Position numbers and translations under genes: made by a program. The notes below the pieces were generated by a model that saw only the letters and a list, made by a program, of their open reading frames with translations, did not search any database and was not told the origin of the DNA. From the NCBI RefSeq assembly GCF_905475465.1, contig NC_062240.1, positions 5,037,001 to 5,101,000 of the forward strand: a stretch of DNA of 64,000 bases, read 5' to 3'. Below, piece by piece: positions 18,101 through 33,100 of this stretch; position 1 is the first letter of the stretch; each line of letters begins with the position of its first letter. The DNA is from Pieris napi (taxonomy: Eukaryota > Arthropoda > Insecta > Lepidoptera > Pieridae).

Positions 18101-21100
18101 CCAGCTGAATGTATTGATTTTCGTAAAGTGCTGGAACACTACGATTCCCATGTGCGCTACTGCTATATTCAATGGTACACCTTCATGATCTTTTGCCGCA
18201 TGCATTTTGATACCTTAAAAGAAATAAAATGTATGAAAAACATATTACATTACTGCAACATATCGTATTTCGTTATAATCATAATAAATATTGTGAATAT
18301 ATTGTTATATTTGTTACAGAAGAGCTACCCACTACACCCCTCGCTGAATCGCTGCTCAAAGATAATGTAAACGAGTGCAAGGTCAGTTTTACATTCCGAC
18401 CCATTGGTGCCGACGATATAGTTAGGATATTTAGAACAATAGACATTAAGAACCGTATTATCTTTGGGGTATTTCTGTAAAAATAATTAGTAGCATAATT
18501 GATATAATTGCTCCCCATCTAGCTATAATTTTCAACAATTGTATTAAAAGTGGCGAGTTTCCCGATCTAATGAAACATAGTAAAGTTATTCCTTTATTTA
18601 AAGGAGGTAGTATGTCCGACCCCAGTAACTTTAGACCAATTTCCGTACTACCTACTTGTAGTAAAATATTTGAAAAAATTATATTAAATCAACTGGTAAG
18701 TCATTTTAACGTAAACAAATTATTACATAATAATCAGTTCGGTTTTACCAAGGGTCGCTCGACAGCCGATGCCGGTGTTGAGTTATATAGATATATAGTT
18801 AAGGCTTGGGAGGAGTCGCATGAGGCTTTAGGTGTTTTCTGCGACTTATCCAAAGCATTTGATTGTGTCTAACACGAGACCTTAATCGGGAAACTCCGTC
18901 ACTATGGCATCAAGAATACCGCACTGAATCTTCTGACTTGCTATTTACACGGAAGAACTCAGAAGGTTGAAGTGAATGGTAAGAGGTCCTCTGGGTCGGA
19001 AGTAGATATGGGGGTACCACAGGGCTCAATTCTTGGCCCTTTCCTCTTTCTTGTTTATATAAATGATCTACCTTTCATGGTAGAAAGAAAACATCAGATA
19101 GTTTTGTTTGCTGATGACACGTCCTTGATTTTTAAAATCAAACGACAAATAACAAATTTTGACGATGTAAACAATGCTCTATCTTCGATTGTCCATTGGT
19201 TTAGTATGAATAACCTTCTACTTAATGCAAAAAAGACAAAATGCATTAAATTTTCTGCAAAAAATGCAAGGGTTATGGATACTAGACCAATTATAAACGA
19301 TGAGGAATTGAATCTGGATGATACAACTGTATTTCTCGGAATCACCATGGATTCAAAACTTCAGTGGTCCCCTCATATTAACGGATTGGCGAAGAGACTT
19401 AGTTCTGCAGCCTACGCGGTTAAAAAAATTCGCTCACTAACTGATGTCGATACAGCTAGACTTGTTTATTTTAGTTACTTTCATAGCTTAATGACTTATG
19501 GCTTATTATTATGGGGTAATGCTGCTGATGTCGAAACTATTTTCATCCTGCAGAAGAGGGCTATTCGTGCAATCTATAATTTAAAATGTAGGGAATCTCT
19601 TAGAGATAAATTCAAGGAAATTAATATACTTACCTTTCCCTCGCAATATATTTATGAAAATATTATGTATGTATACAAAAATAGTGATAAGTTTACTAGA
19701 ATATAACATACGCACAATTTTAATACACGGAACAAACGCAGGCTGCAATTTCCCCGTACTAGACTATCTAAAGTTAGTAATTCTTTTTTGGGGAAAGGGA
19801 TACTCTTCTTTAATAAAATCCCAGAGGCTCTTTTATCTCCTGCCTGCCTTTTATCTTATGCCTTTCAATAAATTTAAGAAATGTATTAAAGAAAAGCTGT
19901 GTAAAAAGGCTTACTATAAAGTCAACGATTATCTAGTTGATAAAAGGGCCTGGGACTAGTGCTAACCAGGCTACCTCTAATTAATTTGCGATATTTGTTT
20001 TAAAATAAGTGTTGTTTGATGATTTGATATTTTAAAAGAGTACCGAGAGTTTTTTACGCCGGCTTTTTCTCTCGGCCTACACCCTCTGTCTTCTTTGCCG
20101 ATGAGTAGGGATGCCTACAAATTCAAATTTAATGACGTGGAATAAGTGATACATGTATCTTGTTCCATAATAAACATATTTTATTTTATTTTTACAGGGT
20201 ACCCTGGCACATGTATAATGTACATAAAGCGTCCCCAAATCTAAAAATAATAATGTACAAAACGTACTTTAACGAATAAAGAAATTTTTATCATACATAA
20301 CATATCAGTCAAGTATTAGAAAAATTTATCTGCTTTCACTGATATGATAAGCTGAATCTTTTGAGCCTTGTAAAATGAAATATATATTTATCCGGAAACT
20401 AATAAAATTGAGACAATAATAAACGCAGAGGTTGATAAAGGGCAACCAGTAATTATCACAGATCGGAAGACTTTACAGAAAATCTAATATATAACATTCT
20501 CGTGTCGCGGTGTTTGTAGTTAAACTCCTCCGAAACCCCTTGAGCGATTCTCATGAAATTTTGTGTGCATATTGGGTATGTCTGAGAATCGGACATCTAT
20601 TTTTCATCCCCCAAAATTTTAAAGGTAGTCCCACCCCTAAAAATTTTTTTTAATTTTTTTAATAAATTTTTAAGTTTAAATTTTTTTATGATACAACATT
20701 AAAAAATACATACAACCCCTAATTATCACCCCTTTACGATCAACCCCTATTTTTTATTATAAATGATATACATGGCAAAACGACGTTTGCCGGATCAGCT
20801 AGTAATATATGAATATATGCGATAAAGACGCGGATATGTGTCTGCCCTCATTGGGAGCTTACAGAACTCATTAATAATAATTCTCGTAAGACGTTTACGC
20901 AGCCCTTGCGCATTTCAGCCTTCTTACCAGGTCACAGGTAAGCGCGTAAATCATAAGAACTTTACCGGATTTTAGCGTGTTTATTACAATATACTGTATG
21001 TTATGTCAACTCGTGATCAAAATTAACTAAATAAAAAACGATTTTATAACAAAATGTATGTAGTATTCATACAGTATGTGTAATCAATGGCGCTTCTAAA

Positions 21101-24100
21101 CGGGCCATGTTTTGCTGCAATTGATGGCTGCACTGTTGTCAACTAATTGTCCGGCCATTAGAAAAATATTTTAATGCAGCTGATGGCTGAACAATCTATG
21201 GCTGGGCAATGTGTTGCAATATGTCTGCAATAGTATGGCCCATGATGCAGACTCCTAAACGGGCCACACAAACCGGCAACAATGGCTGACGAAATCACCC
21301 TTGTCGCAGCAGCTTATATTGTTTTAAAAAAGAAACAGAAAAAGAAGAGATTGTGGATTCGACCTTACTTAAATAGGCGTGACACTGTAGACAATTAGAG
21401 TCTAGAAATAAGTCTTGATAATAAATTATTCAAGAACTAGAATGTCAAAAGCAGTCATTTTTACGTAGTAATCTAACGTCAAATACAGGTGATCGCAAAA
21501 CACAGAATATAGCAACCGGCACACTTCACTCATAGCAAACGTCATGTCGCGTAGAAAAGGATACACTGTGCCTTAACAAAGAGAGTGACTGAAACAACAA
21601 TAGAACTGGCTGTGCATAATTGCAGTTGAATTCGATAGCCTAGCGATCGTCCGGCCACCCATCGGGGCAACATCGGCCATACGTGGCTATACAAAACATG
21701 TTTGGCTATATGGCCGGGACATTACTGCAATATTGCATAGTGTGGCTGCTATTGTTTGCAATGTTGCCGGGCCACAGTGTTGCAGCAAAACATGGCCCGT
21801 TTTGAAGCGCCATAATAGACAACATACACGTGTAGTAGTCAAAATACCGTCAGCGTTACACAGAATTATAAAAATGACCAAATCTACCGAACGATTACAG
21901 CAACCAAAGCCTATAGAAGAGGTAAACACATTATACAAATTATTATACTGAAAATTAAATTAATTACAAAAATTCACGCACGTTCAATTCAAACACGCGC
22001 TTAGTATTAACTAAGTTCCAAACCCCGGGGATTTGAGATTGTGAATAATTTATCGACGTCGTAAACAAAGAGTGAGAATTTTACGACAGTACTTTAGCGT
22101 TTATATGTAGTATGCGTATGTATATCTCACACATACAAATAATTAGGAAATTAATTAGTGTTCGATTGAACCGAAATATATTGAACCTTATCTTCAATAC
22201 GCGCACTGAAGACATTTAAACTAATCCCAGTTCATAGTCTGGAGATAAACCATCTCTCAGTTGCTTAACAGAAAGAAATAGTTACAAAAAAAATACAGAC
22301 TAGCCAATCCAGTATCATTTACTACGGGAAACACTTTGGTTTAAATTTGCTTTTAGTAACGAAAATAAAAGAGGACTTATGTACTTGGCTTGTAATAAAT
22401 TTGCAGGGTTAATTTTAGTTTCAAAGCGGACTGTGTCGAATCGTACTACAAATTTCTTTTCAGAATCGACGTACGTAACTAATTTGAGTTGCTTATAATA
22501 AAATAACTTATTTTGTTAAACTTTTCTCACATTTACACTACGTAACAGAGGCTAACCATTAAACATATTTTTGAAGTTATACTTCTGAAACTTCTACGCG
22601 TTATGAAAAATTGATGAGAGTGAAATTTTACGATGCGCGCGCACCGTGACACAAAATTAACAGAATGAAGTTGCCCACTAAATCGCTCATTAAGTTGAGG
22701 AAATTTTTTTACAAACAAAACAGAAATGGAACCTTTGTTAGTGGCGCATGTTGGCACGCACGCATTGTGCGCATGTTGGCATATTATTAAAAAAACCAAA
22801 GAAGTATAACTTCTTACGCGCGTACATAAAGTAGACGCACCCTTTTTTTTAAAGTCCTTATTAATTACTTTCATATAAACCACGTATCTTCTACAATTTC
22901 TATATTTGTTTAATGGTAGGGGAGCCCAAGAGGGGATTTCGGGATTTACTAAAGCGCGGCAGATTAATATATAGGGGGATACCTTGTACCCAGTTAAGTA
23001 CCTCCACAAAACATGAGGTCCATATATAAAGCCGCCCGTGTAGGAGACTGGATCAGATTAGTAAAAAAAAATTGACCATCAGAAATTCCCGAGCGCGTCA
23101 GATTAAAGTAGGGTGAGTTAATTACATCTTAAAAAGTGTATATTCCACTAATCTGACAATTTGAGAGTGACGTAAAAAAAGGGGAGGGCAACAAAGTTGT
23201 AAAAAAAAACGTCATCTCGACATTCTCGAGCGTAGCTAATTTTTTTTTTATTTTGAAGGAAATAATTCAAGAATAATGAAAAATATATAATCTGACGATT
23301 TCCGCAAGCCGAAATAACAAAAATTCGTCGATAAAGTTAAATGCGTGCAGCTGCGTGATGCCTACATTTCCTTAAACCGATCGGAATCTACTAAACGGCG
23401 TCCTAAATATTTCCCTCAAAATTACATTTCCTGTGAATTTGAACCGATTCGGACCGATAGATTTTGAGAAATTTTGAAAAATCTTAAAAAAATAAGAAAT
23501 ATTTTTTTTCAAGTGGTTTCTTTATCGATCAACTTCAAAAACTAATCCGCCTTTGAGCTTGAAAAACCACGTCGATCGCCACCAAGCTGGTCAAAAGCGG
23601 TTGATTCGTTCGAGAGATAACGTGAACGAAAAAAACCCGAAAAAGTGTTTTTTCGAAATTACTCCGAAATTTGTGGTTCGATCAATTAAAATTGCAAAAT
23701 TACTTATGAGGATGATAAAACTGCGTCGAATGCCGTCAACCTTGTGAAAATTGCTTGATCCATTCAAAAGTTATTGCGGTTTGAAAATTCCAAAAATAGT
23801 GTTCTATGAAACTTCTATCAGACTTTCGAGCTGGGAGAGCTCAAATGCATAGAAATATTATTTCTTTGAACTCAGGGAACTTAAATTATCAATTTTAAGC
23901 ACCCAGGAATGGAATTAGCGTGAAGTTGCAGGGATGGCCTTTAAGGTGAACCGTTTTTCTAATTTTTTTTTGTCAGATCAGGCGAATCCCTCTAGATAAT
24001 CGTCAGATTATTAGACAGTATGTTTAGAACATAAAGATGAACCACATATATCTTAATCTGACGCGCTTGAGTATTTCAAAATTGCGATATTTTTTTGCAA

Positions 24101-27100
24101 ATTATGAAAATAGCCGTGGGTTTGCGTCCCATCGAAATCGTCAGATTAGTGAATGAGAGCTTTTTTTTGGTGCACTTAACACTCCCTTAAAAAATCTGAC
24201 GCGCTCGATAATTTTTTTTTTTTTTTCATTTTCAACCCTTAAATACAACCACCCGCATCATGCAAACGATCAGATTAACTTACGTACATTATTAAAAATA
24301 CGTAGGGCATTGATGCTATCAATATCTGACGCGCTCGAGGATGTCCATGCAACAGTTTTTTTTTACATATTTAACAATCTATAGCCGCTTCCCCCACCGA
24401 TGAAAAGATATATATCATAAAACTTTTTTTCTTCTTATCATCTAAGCTTTGCATCCCAATAGGTCTCTACGACGCTCGAGTAAATCCCCATTTAGCATCG
24501 TGGGCTCCCCTACCATACAATATTTTTGTATTAAACAACATATGACTAATGAAAAGTGAAATCGGTGCCTGCCTTCATATCTAAGTATTTCCTATTTGAA
24601 ACTGCTCCAGAAGTCTAGTGGCTTCAGCGTACGAGTCTCATCTGAGATAGCAGGTTTGAACCCCGCCTGTCCACCAATGGATTTACTGTCTATGTACGTA
24701 TGTGTGGTGGGGGCAAACATCGTGAGGAAACCGACATGTCTCAAACTCAAAATTCGATGTCATATATTACACAGAAGGCTGATCGCCTACTTGGCTATTA
24801 GATTTTTTTTATCATAAAACATATACAGAAAGGCCCAGATCTTAAAAGGTTGTTGCGCCAATGGTTCTTCTAAGTGAAAAAGTCATTCGAATTTTAAAAT
24901 AAGTTCAAAATATTTCCATCCTTGTTGGCATACAAAATCATTCAGTTCACAGTTCTACAGTTCACTCACCGTATAGTTCACATCTCCGGGCTGTCTCTAG
25001 TAAATTTAAGTCGGCTTCAGCGGGACTCTGGCCACTGTAAATTTGCGATAAAGAGATTATTAAACAATAGCGAAGCGAGTGATTTCAATTAAGAGTGTTA
25101 CATAGCGTTTTGGAAAATATGGGGTTGTAATAACATATTTAACTTTTAAGTATTTCCGATTAAAGCGTCTTCGTTAGGAAAAGTTTTTGTTGATTTTGTA
25201 ATATTAACATTGGAGAACAGATACAGTTTCAAGTGTGATGTACTGTTTGTCTATGATGTTTAACATTTTAACAGTGGTAAATTCTGGCTAAGGGTGCGTT
25301 CAAGTATTACGATCTGTGATCTGTGATCAAGATCTGTGATATAAGGGAGCGTCCTTTATATCACAGATCTTGAAAGGCTTCATATTCAAGCCTTTCGGCT
25401 TTCGCCTCTTAACATTTTGTAACTCCGAATATGTATATCTTTATTTATATATCTTCTGTGCGTGTGTTCAAAATTAAACTTCTCTTAAATGAATGGACCA
25501 ATTTTGATATTTTTTTTAAAATAATAATTATATTAAATTTTTAAATTGCATATTTGATTAATTATTTGTATTCATTAATCTAGTTATTTTTATTGTATTA
25601 TTTCTTTTATAATTGTAATGTTTTTAAAGCAATTTTTAAGAGATTTAGAAAAATCTACCAAAAATTATAGTGCCTAAACGAAATGTCTGCTTAATAATGA
25701 AACATAATTGAAATTAAATTTTCCAACATTCACAAAAACTTACATATGTTTCTTGTGGTTTTCGCATATTCTCCTTTCGGACTCGGGGTCTTGTCCGGTA
25801 AAAAACTTATAACCGCTAAGATAGGTGTGATCCGGATAATCTTCGGGGACGTAATCACCACACTCCGCTGCAATAAAAAATAGCGTTAAGTTAAAATATA
25901 TAAACCAGAATCATTTGGAAACTAGTTCCACTAATAACATAACTTGCATATAAGAACTTTGAAGTTGAACCACCATAACGGGTCATTTTCAATGTGCCTT
26001 CAGAAGGCGACATCGTCCGCGGTTACTTCATGTGCCCACATCTAGGACTAACCTTGTAAAAATGTGCTCTTCATATGATTCGCTGTATTATTACATTACT
26101 CAACGATTTACATAGGTTACGACTAGGTTAAAAAAAAAGATTGAATGTTAATTGATCTCAGTGAGACAATTTAAAAAAAAAAGTACATATACACTTATAT
26201 TGTTTTGTTGCTTTATAGGACACAAATATGGTATTTTCTTGTTTTCGAATAATCCAAATATCGACTTAAGGAAAACGTATTTTAACAGCGACTAAACAAT
26301 AGCAATAACTTTAACAAAGGTGTGATTCATTGTTATTGCTCTTCTCTGTACTAAAATTTTTAAACGAGATATGTAAAGTTAGGTTTATAAGTAAAATAAC
26401 CATAGGTTCATTTCAGGATTGGAAGTGAAATTGTATCTTAAGTAACCAACCCTTATAAATACTAAATCAGTAATTACACTGTTTAAATAAAGTATTCATT
26501 TGTTAGTTCAACTGATTTTTTCTGTCATGTTTAGTTTGTGATGAATCAGTGAATTAAAAACTGCACTTAAATATGTCTTACCATTTAGTTTATATAGGAT
26601 TAGTATTTCTAAAAATGACTCTTTTTACACGCTTTATATTAGCTTCACCTGTATGTATGTAACCGACTCCTTCGGACTCGATTTTGACCCACTTTTAACG
26701 GACAGATTTAATTCAAACTTTGCGCACCTGTCAAAGATCGATGACAATGCAATAATCCGAAAAAAAAATGAAAAAAAATAAAAAAAAATTAACTAAAAAA
26801 TAAATAATAGTTAAAAAAAACTAAAAAACACGCTTTTAAAGCACATCAAACTAAAAAGTGAAAAATAATTCCTAATTTAGGCTGAAAATGGTAATGAACA
26901 AAAAATACTGGTATTATTGTGAAAAAGCGTGGGGCGCTCTGTGCCATATTTTTCGTCTATCGAGCAACCCACGCTTTTTCACAATAATACCAGTATTTTT
27001 TGTTCATTACCATTTTCAGCCTAAATTAGGAATTATTTATACTACACAATAAATAGTTTAAGCAACAAAGATCACTGACTGACGGGCTGTAAGTTCATAT

Positions 27101-30100
27101 TACAAGAACTAAGGTAATGAGAAATGGCGAACAAGGCCCGCTACGTACTTAATTAATTCAAGCTGGGCGCTGCGATTAATTATGGATCTATTTTCTGGCT
27201 TCCTAAATTGAAAGATGCATATTAAATACACTGAACTGCCAATTAAAGTTGGGGCTAAATATATTAACACACGACGCTAATTGTAAATTGTTTAATATCT
27301 AATATAAAAATTAATAAAGATTTTAATAGCGATTCTTAAATATAAAAACTAATTAATGAAGTATGTAATATTTTATCCCTTCAATACTATCATAATTAGA
27401 ATCAGATCACAATTAGGATCGCAATTCTATAAGGATATAGGAGTATATTAAATACTTTAAAGCTTTTTAGTACTTTTAAATATATTTTTTATTTTCGTTC
27501 TATCGTTTCGTTTCGTTTCTATCTCTGCCCCCTAAATTAGCACTGGTTTACGACTCGACCTACGCCAGATTCTCTGCTATTCAGAGACTGGGTAAGCAAT
27601 ACCCACTAATAGGAATACAATGACCCTAAAATGCAATTGAAAAAACAAAGTACACGTGAAATTAGTAAAAGCCACTTGAATACTAAACTCTACATTAATT
27701 ACAGTGCAACGGACAGAATGTAAAGGCGTGAGTTTAAAAATAAACACGTTTTTACGTTGTTTAGAGCTTTTGTCTGGTTAGTGGTTTAATGGATCGCCCA
27801 ACTTTTATTCTCCAACTTTGTGTTGTGATGTTGTCTGAAATAATACTTCTGCAGCACTTTGGTATGCTAGCTTTCCTAAAGTCGCTAAATTTGTTTCTAC
27901 ATGTCAAAATACAATCGAAACTAATAAAGGTATGTGTTTTCCCCAAAAGACGTTTTTTTCTTTTAGGTATGGGTTCAGATTTCTCTTTTGTTTCGTGTAA
28001 AGCAAGTAACCTTCTGTGTCTGACACACTCTGTAGACATCTAAGGGTTTCCGTTTCCTCAAAATGTTTCCATCACCCCACGAGCGCGAGTTAGATGCGCA
28101 CATAGACGGAAAAACTATTGGTGCTCATAGAACCTACGACCTTCGAAATGAGAGCCAACACTGCTCTTTTCCGCATGCATTTATAGAATTTTTTTTTTTG
28201 ATAAACAAAATATATGTTAAAATTGCTTACGTAACTGATATAAAATTAGGGATGCATCGATACGCCTTTTTGCCGATACGATACCGATACTCTTATAGAA
28301 ATATCGCCGATACCGATACCGATACTAATGCTTATTGAATCCAAATTAAATTAAGGTAAAATATATCAAGTCTGGTTAAAGTTTTTAATTTTTATTATAA
28401 AATATAAACAGTTACACACTTTGAATAAGATTAAAGGTTTAGTAAATAAAATTAAGAATTAAGAGTAATAGTTAAATTAAAATAAATAACTGTTAATAAT
28501 TAAAATTAACATTGATAAGATTTTTGTAATTCTGTATTTTATTTAATTTGGTACTGAAAAAATACTACGCGCGATAGCAGTTAAAAACCAACTAAAGTGT
28601 CTAGCGAAATGCAATACGCGGGGACTAAGCGGGTGTGAGGGGCATAGATAGTCCGTGACTCGTTTCCCATGCCCCAGATCAAACAAGATGCGCTTTTACA
28701 TTACTTTTTTTAAAGCGCGAAATTTGAAAAGTATCGTTGTATCGGCAATTAAAATATCGCCGATACCGATATATCGGCAAACCCAAAGTATCACCGATAT
28801 ATCGGTATCGGTATCGGATGCATCCCTATATAAAAAATAAAAATTTCAAGAAATGAAAATAAGTATGACGAATAACAAACAATGTGTGACTTTGCTATTG
28901 CTTTAACAATTAACATATCCACAATATTAATGAGAAAATACTGTTTTTATATTGCGTATAAACTATTAACTATCCATTCTAGAGGTATTAATTGAGTGAA
29001 ACCAAGGCCTGCAATCATAGGTTTATACGTCGCACAATTATCGTCATCAATCAAAAGATAATCACCGTACGTATTCTTGGCTTTAGACAATCAGGGAGAA
29101 ATCTGGGTCAAAAAATTCAAACTTCAAACTTCAAAAACCAGGTGACTTATATGAGCACCGTATGTTCATATGGTTTACAAAGGTAAATTATATAAAGATA
29201 TAAATTATTATTCTTATATCGACGTAAAGCGTTTTAGGATAGGCAAATTCTCAGAAGGTCGAAGGGCCATGGACACAACCAGGTAAGACAAAACAAGTAA
29301 GTTTTATAAGTAATTATACAATATCAATTTAAGATTGTTATCTATTTATGTGCATTTATAGCAATCTTTAAAAAACTGGATCAGATTAGGTAATATGAAA
29401 ATAAGCGTAATTTTTTTAATAGGAATACGAGGGGCAATCGAGCCTACGAGCCACCACAAAGGTCAGTCACCGGAGCCATTTTAGTGGGTGAGTTGCCAGC
29501 CTTTGAGGGAGGAGTAAGCTCTTTTTTGAAACAATCATTCGAAGGTCAATTACTCTGTATTAATAGTGTATCACACAATAACTGTAACCAACGCGATTCG
29601 ACATATCTATATCTAAATAATCAAATCTAAGTTATTGTAGCGAATAGCTATTAAACTTTAATGTTGCTCAACATTTAACGAAGTCATTTGAAATATAATT
29701 ATTCCTTTGCGCTTTGATTGAAGATTAAACAGTTCGACTCAAGTATTTGTGATTAAAACATAACTCGCCAAGGCCGAGCTTAGGCATTCGGAACATTCTT
29801 CATCAGATATTTTACCCTAGGCCTCTAGGTCACATTCCAAGTGCCTTTTGATGAGGTTTAGCTGACAATCGTTCCCACTGTAATATAAGAGACATTTGAG
29901 AGCTTCAAATATAATAGGAATAGTCAAACAGTGATGTATTGGTAAAATAAGAAGTATGGGAACGCATAGTGGGAGCAAACAAAACTCCTATTTACAGCAA
30001 ACTATTCTTTTCCATGTAAGTTTTATTCTCTTATTCTTACTATAAATTAACGAACACAAAAAAAGAAATTCAAAAAAAAGATGAAAATCAGAAAGATATA

Positions 30101-33100
30101 ATTATTGTGTGTACATTTATGATGTACTACAAAAACTCCCAAATAGGGTCACACACATTTTTATCAATTGCCCCTGCTCTTTTAGTTTGCTGGTCAGCAA
30201 TCGGCAGCAGCGGATCGATGAGAACGCAACCTGGTTTTTACGTAGAAAATTGGATTCCAGAATTCCAAGGATATATAAGTTTAATAAACAATAAATTTGC
30301 AACATAATCAATTAAATTGTAGAATTTCTACTAAAAAAGTACTGGAACGCGTTCCGGTTCTGAAAAAAGGTAAGGGAACTTCGTTCCTCCGCGTTGCCCT
30401 CCCAATACACTACTGTAGGCAAACATATACGGGCTGATGAAAACCAAACATTAAGTTCGTTAGTCCCGCATATATTGGTCGAATTGAATTTTAAATTGAA
30501 AAACCCACATCTGTGCAGAAAAATATATCAATTATAAATATAATTATGATGTTATTTATATCGAAACCAGCTACACGCCTCAGTTTCGCACGGGCAACAG
30601 ATATAAATTATGGCGAAACAGATAGAAAGGCGCGACGGGGCCTTTTCTTATATAATATAAAATTTTATGCTAGTTTTTTGTAGGCATTATCAAGCTCCAC
30701 ACCATTTCTCTAGAATTCATCATATATCTCTCATCGTTAAGGCAATGTAAGGGACGTTCATTGGACAGATTATTCGCCGACTTACTTTGTAAATCCGACT
30801 ACTACGAAAGAGCATTTTTCGTGTTAATATAGCCTACGACACTCACAAATAACGTAGCCTTCTATTGGTAAAAGAATTATTAATTCAGTTGCTCAAAAAG
30901 TGGCGAATTGCAGGGACGTATAACGTTCGGGATGTGGGCTATTACATACTCGTGCTTTTTCTTTACCTTTATCGAACTCGTGCATTCTCTTTGAGCATTG
31001 CCGCATGCCCATGTTGAGCATTTGTGATACTTATTCATATGTTTTTTAATAAACTGGACAAACTACCTCCTAATCCCACCTGATCTAAGTGAAATTTTAT
31101 AAGAGCCGTTCAGGGCAGTTTGTAGAAGCCGATTTTATATTATCTGGGATAGAATTTTAAAAAAGTTTATTCTCTTGATGAACAAGAACCCATGCTGGCA
31201 TATAGTACTCATCTATCTCTATCTCATAGCGTAAATACAATTTGACAAAAGGAGACAAAATACTTAGACTGCTACGTGGCTTTGATTACAGCGTTTAAAG
31301 TTATAGTTAAAACGCATTGACATTGAATGTTATTTCTGGCGCAAATAAACATTTAAGAGTTATAACTAGAGCAATTGTCGCCGGAACACAGGCCATTGTT
31401 AGTGTATAAGTGCATAATGACATGCCGGGTATCACAAACGGAAGATCGGAATTGTTATCAACAACGAGCTAATTGTGTACTAATGACTCATATTTGAATA
31501 CTAATAACTTTTAATTGCTATTTTATTTGATATTAATGGCTATTCTCGGGATTGATTATTTTGGGCTAATACACAAATTAGTGGGTGTTATATGCCTGAA
31601 TGCGCTATTCACGGGAACTATTACAGGTGCGAAGCGGGTCTGTACGATACAGATAATTAAAGTTGTAAAATTCCGTTGACGTTCTGATAGAATTTACAAT
31701 CACTTGTAACAGAACTTCAAGCATTGGGCGTTATACATTGACGAACTAAGGAACATAACCAAGCATATAGCCAAACATAGCTACGAACATTCTCATGATC
31801 TTTCTAGTGAACGCTTTAGTCGTCGCGCGTCAAATTCTTCTATAAAATGTATTTCTAATATTTAGTGACTTGTACTAGAATGCCCGCCAGAACGTTCGAT
31901 AGAATGTCCGCCAGAACGTTCGATAGAATGCCCACTAGAACGTTAAAAATTTTCTGCAAAGTAACATTCGCAAAAATGCTCAAGTTTCTTTCAACCTAGA
32001 GACTAATCATTGTGCGCACACTTCGCGGAAAACTTTGACATGACCATGACATAATAGACTTGTATAAAAATTATGTTACCTTGCACGATGTAGCTAGCCA
32101 TAAGCGCAGCAGTATTCTCATTGCACTGTATGCTGCCTTGCGCCAGGTCTCTCTTCACTTGGAGACAAAAGAGGTACCGCGTGAATTCTTCTTCGAGCCT
32201 TGCTGGGTCCGGCGTGTAGAACTTAACGCAGAAACGAAGCGTCGGCTCCAGCATGGACAGCCCCAATTGCCGACACATCGGCTTTTCCACATCCAGCCAA
32301 TCCTATAAATAAACGTAATTTGGAGATAGACTTAATAGCAATAAGGACGTTCATAGCACCATTTTTTTTCTTCAGATTATTATTAGTTTTTAAATTCTAG
32401 TAGGTCTAGTAAAGTGTGAATAATAAATAAAACAGTTTATAAAAGTTTTACCGATGTTAGAACCATGTGACCATTATTTGCCGATTTTATACACGTGTCA
32501 GTGTGCTACTATCCAGAAACGCCAAAATAGATTTTGCCCTCGATATGACTTAGTATCAGAGAAATTTGTGGACAAACATAAGTGTGCGTTTGTGTGTATT
32601 ATGAAGTATTACACGCCTATTAACTAATTCCAACAATATCACACACGAACAGGTTAATTTGATAACTTTTTAAGCCAGTTAAAAATAGGTATATACCGCA
32701 AAGAAGGTTGAATAAGAAAAATATATTAAATTTCTAAGTACCTTTTCTATCTAAGCACAACAAAATATCTACTTGACATACAAAAATAGATAGATGAAGT
32801 CAGTTTAAAAAAAATCTTGTTACTAGTTTCAAAGTTGGTTGGTGAAATTTTGGTTTTCTATGCCGAAGTGATTTACTAGATATTTTGAAGACATCTTTGA
32901 ATTAAAAATGTTTACAAATTTAACAAATCCAATCTGTATCATGGCTTCTAGTGATAATTGTGATTGTAATCGTTAAGTCGAAAGGATTTTATCGTTATGT
33001 ACAGTTCCTAGATAATACCTTGCTTCCATTAGCATCTTGATATTCCAGCCCGAAGTAATCAGCTTCCAATAGATGTAGTTGTCGACAAACTTGGTCAAAC

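Noticed and set aside
18319..19706. Reverse transcriptase as a possible active or domesticated gene
   Set aside because: One nonsense codon and at least three frameshifts, a 5' truncation, and a second tail copy elsewhere mark it as a dead LINE.
22533..23009. 158-codon minus-strand open frame
   Set aside because: It covers a family-C MITE and the end of the 1.6-kb TIR element. Part of its peptide recurs at 59 kb only because the MITE recurs.
24600..24680. Possible true tRNA gene from A- and B-box-like sequences
   Set aside because: The cloverleaf does not close and the sequence continues into a SINE body found at several places in the window.
27761..28043. Overlapping 84- and 92-codon frames on opposite strands
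   Set aside because: No recognisable motif, no splice or Kozak support, and the right part overlaps an antisense SINE.
31877..31944. Short regular repeat that might be taken for a CRISPR array
   Set aside because: Units are directly tandem with no spacers, fewer than three copies, and the sequence is a eukaryotic intron.
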